Assembly: GCA_033764875.1 (NCBI GenBank)
Contig: JANRIO010000044.1
Span: forward strand, 1 to 64,000
Source of the DNA: AWTP1-13 sp033764875
GTDB taxonomy: Bacteria > Pseudomonadota > Alphaproteobacteria > Rhizobiales > Hyphomicrobiaceae
Length of the DNA stretch: 64,000 nt
Reading direction: 5' to 3'
Below, piece by piece: positions 61,709 through 64,000 of this stretch. The notes beneath the pieces were generated by a model, which had not been told where the DNA came from, searched no databases, and saw only the letters and a program-made list of their open reading frames with translations. The position numbers were made by a program, and so were the translations under genes. Positions within the stretch are counted from its first letter, which is position 1. Each line of letters starts with the position of its first letter.

Positions 61709-62584
61709 TCAGGCCGAAGCCGCATTCAGATGTGGCGCCTGGCTGCACGCGTCCGCCAGGGCCGGCAGCCGGATGCGCACCTCGGTGCCTTTCCCGCTCT
61801 CGCTCGCAATCTCGATGCTGCCGCCGTGCGCGGCGACAAGCGCGTGCGCGAGCGGCAGCCCGAGCCCGCGCGCGCCGTCCGCGCGCTTGCGGATCTCGGA
61901 GATGCCGAACGGCGCCAGCGCCAGCGCGATCTCCTCTTGCGTCATGCCGACGCCGGTATCCCGCACGACGACCTGCACCTCGCCGGCGCGGCGCGCCGCG
62001 GTGATCTCGACACAGCCGCCCTTGGGCGTGAAGCGCACCGCATTCTCGATCACGTTGCCGAGCGCCCGGCGCAGCTTGCCGGCGTCGCCGTCGACGAGGA
62101 TGTCGCAGTCGGCCTCCAGGCCCACATCGACGCCCTCCCGCTCGGCCCGCTGCCGCACGTCGGCGACCAGCCCGGCGAGCACATCGCCGACATCGAGGTC
62201 CTCGTGCGTCAGCGCGTAGCTGCCGCTCTGCAGCTTCGACAGCTCGAGCACGTCGTTGACGAACGTCAGCAGGCGGCACGCTGCCGTGTTGATCAGGTCC
62301 GCGTACGAGACGATCTCGGCCTCGCTCAGCGGATGGCTGCCGTGCCCCTTGATCAGCTTGGAGAAGCCGATCATGGCATTGAGCGGCGTCCTGAGCTCGT
62401 GGCTCATGTGCGAGATGAAATCGGCCTTGAGCTTGTTGGCGCGGGCAAGCTGCATCTCCGCCTCGCGGCGCAGGCCCTGCGCGCTCTCCGGCTTGCCTTG
62501 AGCCTGCTCGCCGCCCGCAGCGCGCAGCGCATACTCCGCTATCAGGCTCAGCCTGGGCTCATTGTCGCGGTTCTCGCCGAGCAT
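61709..62584 (-). CDS. soluble sensor histidine kinase
   Basis: A 291-aa cytoplasmic histidine kinase without membrane segments. A short N-terminal helix of about 50 residues precedes the HisKA domain with MSHELRTPLNAMIGFS (phospho-accepting H62), then HATPase with NVIENAVRFTP (N box, 177-187), DTGVGMT (G1) and ARGLGLPLAHALV (G2). It lacks a recognisable input domain and a fused receiver, and no response regulator is adjacent. It starts 17 bp ahead of the HerA-like gene. A near-consensus CtrA-like site lies about 50 bp upstream. Confidence 0.9.
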   Translation of the reverse strand: MLGENRDNEPRLSLIAEYALRAAGGEQAQGKPESAQGLRREAEMQLARANKLKADFISHMSHELRTPLNAMIGFSKLIKGHGSHPLSEAEIVSYADLINTAACRLLTFVNDVLELSKLQSGSYALTHEDLDVGDVLAGLVADVRQRAEREGVDVGLEADCDILVDGDAGKLRRALGNVIENAVRFTPKGGCVEITAARRAGEVQVVVRDTGVGMTQEEIALALAPFGISEIRKRADGARGLGLPLAHALVAAHGGSIEIASESGKGTEVRIRLPALADACSQAPHLNAASA

Positions 62585-62632
62585 GCGGGATCTCTTGCTC
62601 CGGTTGGACCGCCACCCTAGTCGCCGCGTGAA

Positions 62633-62647
62633 TAAATTGCTGTTAAC
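62633..62647 (-). promoter_or_regulatory. possible CtrA-like site upstream of the histidine kinase gene
   Basis: On the minus strand TTAA-CAGCAAT-TTAT matches TTAA-N7-TTAA with one mismatch, about 50 bp before the kinase start. One mismatch in an eight-base motif in an AT-rich stretch may be chance. Confidence 0.3.
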
Positions 62648-62785
62648 GGCCCCGTCCGCAGCGTCCGATGCTGCACGCCGTCACGCGAACGCAGTAAATT
62701 TTCCGCTAACCGGTGCGCGTTGATCTCGTTTTGCCAGTCCGCGCCCGAGATCCGGGCTCGCGCGACGCGGCGGGCGCCGGGAGGC

Positions 62786-63916
62786 TCACGGGGCACCGCC
62801 CAGCAAGTCGTCCCAAACGGCCGCGATCCTGTCCGCTCCGAAGCGCTCGCGAGCGTCTGGTGCTTCCTTCGCCATTGAGGCCCGTCGGACATCGTCGCGC
62901 ATCAGCGTGGCCAAGGCTTCTGCGAGCGCCTCGACATTGTTGGCTTCCGCGAGCAGACCGTCGACGCCGTCCCGCACGATGAGGCGCGGCCCCGACGGGC
63001 AATCGAAGCTCACGGCCGGCAGCCCGCAGCTCAAGGCCTCGGCAAGCGCAAGCGCCTGTCCCTCGTAGCGCGATGAGAGCACGAAGAGATCGCACCGTCG
63101 CATCACCGCATGCGGGTTCCGCACCAAGCCGGGCATGCGTACGCGGTCGGCAAGGCCCGCGACCTCGAGCTGCTTCTGCAATGTCTGGCGCAATTTGCCT
63201 TCGCCCAGAATCAGCAGGTTCCAGTCGGGAAACGAAGGCGCAAGCTTCGCGAAGGCCGCAAACAGCATGTCGAACCCCTTCTGAGGGACAAGGCGCCCCA
63301 TCGCCACAAGCCAGCGACGCCGCTCCACAAGCGTTTCAATGAGCGCCCTCTCGCTTTCGCCAGGCTCGAAGTCGAGGTCGGGAACGGGATTGGGTATCCC
63401 GATGCAGTTCCAGGATGGATAGGCGACGTTCGCGCGTTGCGCCTGCTCGCTGTCGAGAAAGACGACCCCATGGGCCAGAGGGTAGGTCATCCTTCTCAGT
63501 GCGGCCCACCGGCTGTCGTAGTGCGGTCGCTGGGCAATGTCGTTCTGACAATAGACGTACTTCCTGAACCGACAGCCGAGCGTTGCGAGAAGAAACAACT
63601 CGTTCGTCCCATCAAGATAGCTGATCGCTGCATCGGGCTCGGTTTCCAGGAGCGCAGAACGCATTCTCGAGAGGCGCCTTGCGTTGCCGGCAATGTCGAA
63701 CCAAGCCGCCCTGTACGCAGCCCCGATCGCGACGCGTTTTCGCGCTACCGACGGCGCGAGCGGATAGAAGTCGTTCGTCTCCGGAACCCAGGTCAGCGCC
63801 GTCACGGCGTATCCGCGTCTGGCGAGACCGGCTGCAAGCACGGTCAGACCTCTTTCGGCCCCGCCGGGCCCAAGCGACGCGATGAAGAGAGTTATTCGCT
63901 TGCGCGCCAATGGCAT
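62786..63916 (-). CDS. glycosyltransferase family 4 (GT-B)
   Basis: A 376-aa retaining glycosyltransferase. The N-terminal Rossmann part has FIASLGPGGAERGLTVLAAGL, typical of GT4 enzymes that recognise an acceptor glycan. The donor-binding part includes LVAMGRLVPQKGFDMLFAAF and SSRYEGQALALAEALSCGLP, the E-x7-E motif, then AVSFDCPSGP. It probably builds a cell-surface polysaccharide with a nucleotide-sugar donor, perhaps GDP-mannose from the nearby manC. It starts at ATG 63916 near the end of the window, so a preceding gene in the same operon may lie outside. Confidence 0.92.
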   Translation of the reverse strand: MPLARKRITLFIASLGPGGAERGLTVLAAGLARRGYAVTALTWVPETNDFYPLAPSVARKRVAIGAAYRAAWFDIAGNARRLSRMRSALLETEPDAAISYLDGTNELFLLATLGCRFRKYVYCQNDIAQRPHYDSRWAALRRMTYPLAHGVVFLDSEQAQRANVAYPSWNCIGIPNPVPDLDFEPGESERALIETLVERRRWLVAMGRLVPQKGFDMLFAAFAKLAPSFPDWNLLILGEGKLRQTLQKQLEVAGLADRVRMPGLVRNPHAVMRRCDLFVLSSRYEGQALALAEALSCGLPAVSFDCPSGPRLIVRDGVDGLLAEANNVEALAEALATLMRDDVRRASMAKEAPDARERFGADRIAAVWDDLLGGAP

Positions 63917-64000
63917 AATTCTCCCCCTGGGGCCCCGCGCCCCGCTGGCGGGCCACTCGTCGTCGTTCGACGCCCGCGAGTTGCGTCGCGATACTCTAGC

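Noticed and set aside
59689..61725. 678-aa minus frame over the HerA-like gene
   Set aside because: It is an alternative frame; the Walker motifs and the family match are in the frame ending at 59784.

Overview
The window is about 64 kb of GC-rich chromosome from an alphaproteobacterium, most likely of the order Hyphomicrobiales (Rhizobiales). The evidence is a suf operon headed by an IscR-type regulator with an Irr-type iron box, an MbfA-like membrane ferritin, ChpT, EipA (DUF1134), a class I lysyl-tRNA synthetase, an ECF sigma factor paired with NrsF, and two HvrA-like H-NS proteins. Family or genus cannot be fixed from this sequence. No rRNA, tRNA, IS element, prophage or CRISPR array was found.

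Layout. 1-9 kb: an alpha/beta hydrolase, then the Fe-S assembly operon iscR - cysteine desulfurase - sufB - small unknown - sufC - sufD - sufS - sufT, interrupted between sufB and the small gene by dispersed palindromic repeats. 9-17.5 kb: a DUF2878 membrane protein, a secreted unknown, gluQ, a 3-methyladenine glycosylase, an HNH endonuclease, nudC, and an overlapping three-gene unit (OpgC-like acyltransferase, an SGNH protein without its catalytic residues, and a DCC thiol-disulfide protein). 17.5-27 kb, mostly minus strand: an MCP with a PilZ tail, mbfA, a DUF962-like membrane protein, an acyl-carrier-like protein with Thr at the carrier position, a pyruvate phosphate dikinase-like protein lacking its C-terminal barrel and translationally coupled to a 640-aa protein with a PhoU/DUF47-like end, cheW, and the first H-NS.

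27-41.5 kb: a flavodoxin, a small unknown, nrsF-sigF, a sulfatase/phosphonate monoester hydrolase, a PodJ-like SEL1 protein, yjbQ, the second H-NS, a GNAT acetyltransferase, pobA, a 1.2-kb gene-poor stretch with a dense CGCAAC array, an alpha/beta hydrolase and lysK. 41.7-45.4 kb: one large SIR2-domain gene of visibly lower GC, the best candidate for an anti-phage defence system here. 45.7-64 kb: a BKACE enzyme, two membrane-anchored low-complexity or coiled-coil proteins, eipA with a CtrA-like box, cysQ, chpT with a single-domain response regulator, an EamA transporter, a 92-bp tandem repeat, mutL, pgi, manC, a HerA-like ATPase with a soluble histidine kinase, and a GT4 glycosyltransferase.

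Themes. Iron homeostasis (Irr-type box, suf, mbfA), cell-cycle and envelope control (chpT, eipA, the PodJ-like protein, possibly the kinase-HerA pair) and envelope sugar precursors (pgi, manC, GT4, OpgC-like) recur. The least explained parts are the SIR2 gene, the dikinase/PhoU-like pair, the SGNH pseudoenzyme and the CGCAAC array. Motif counts, codon-use and homology statements were made by eye.
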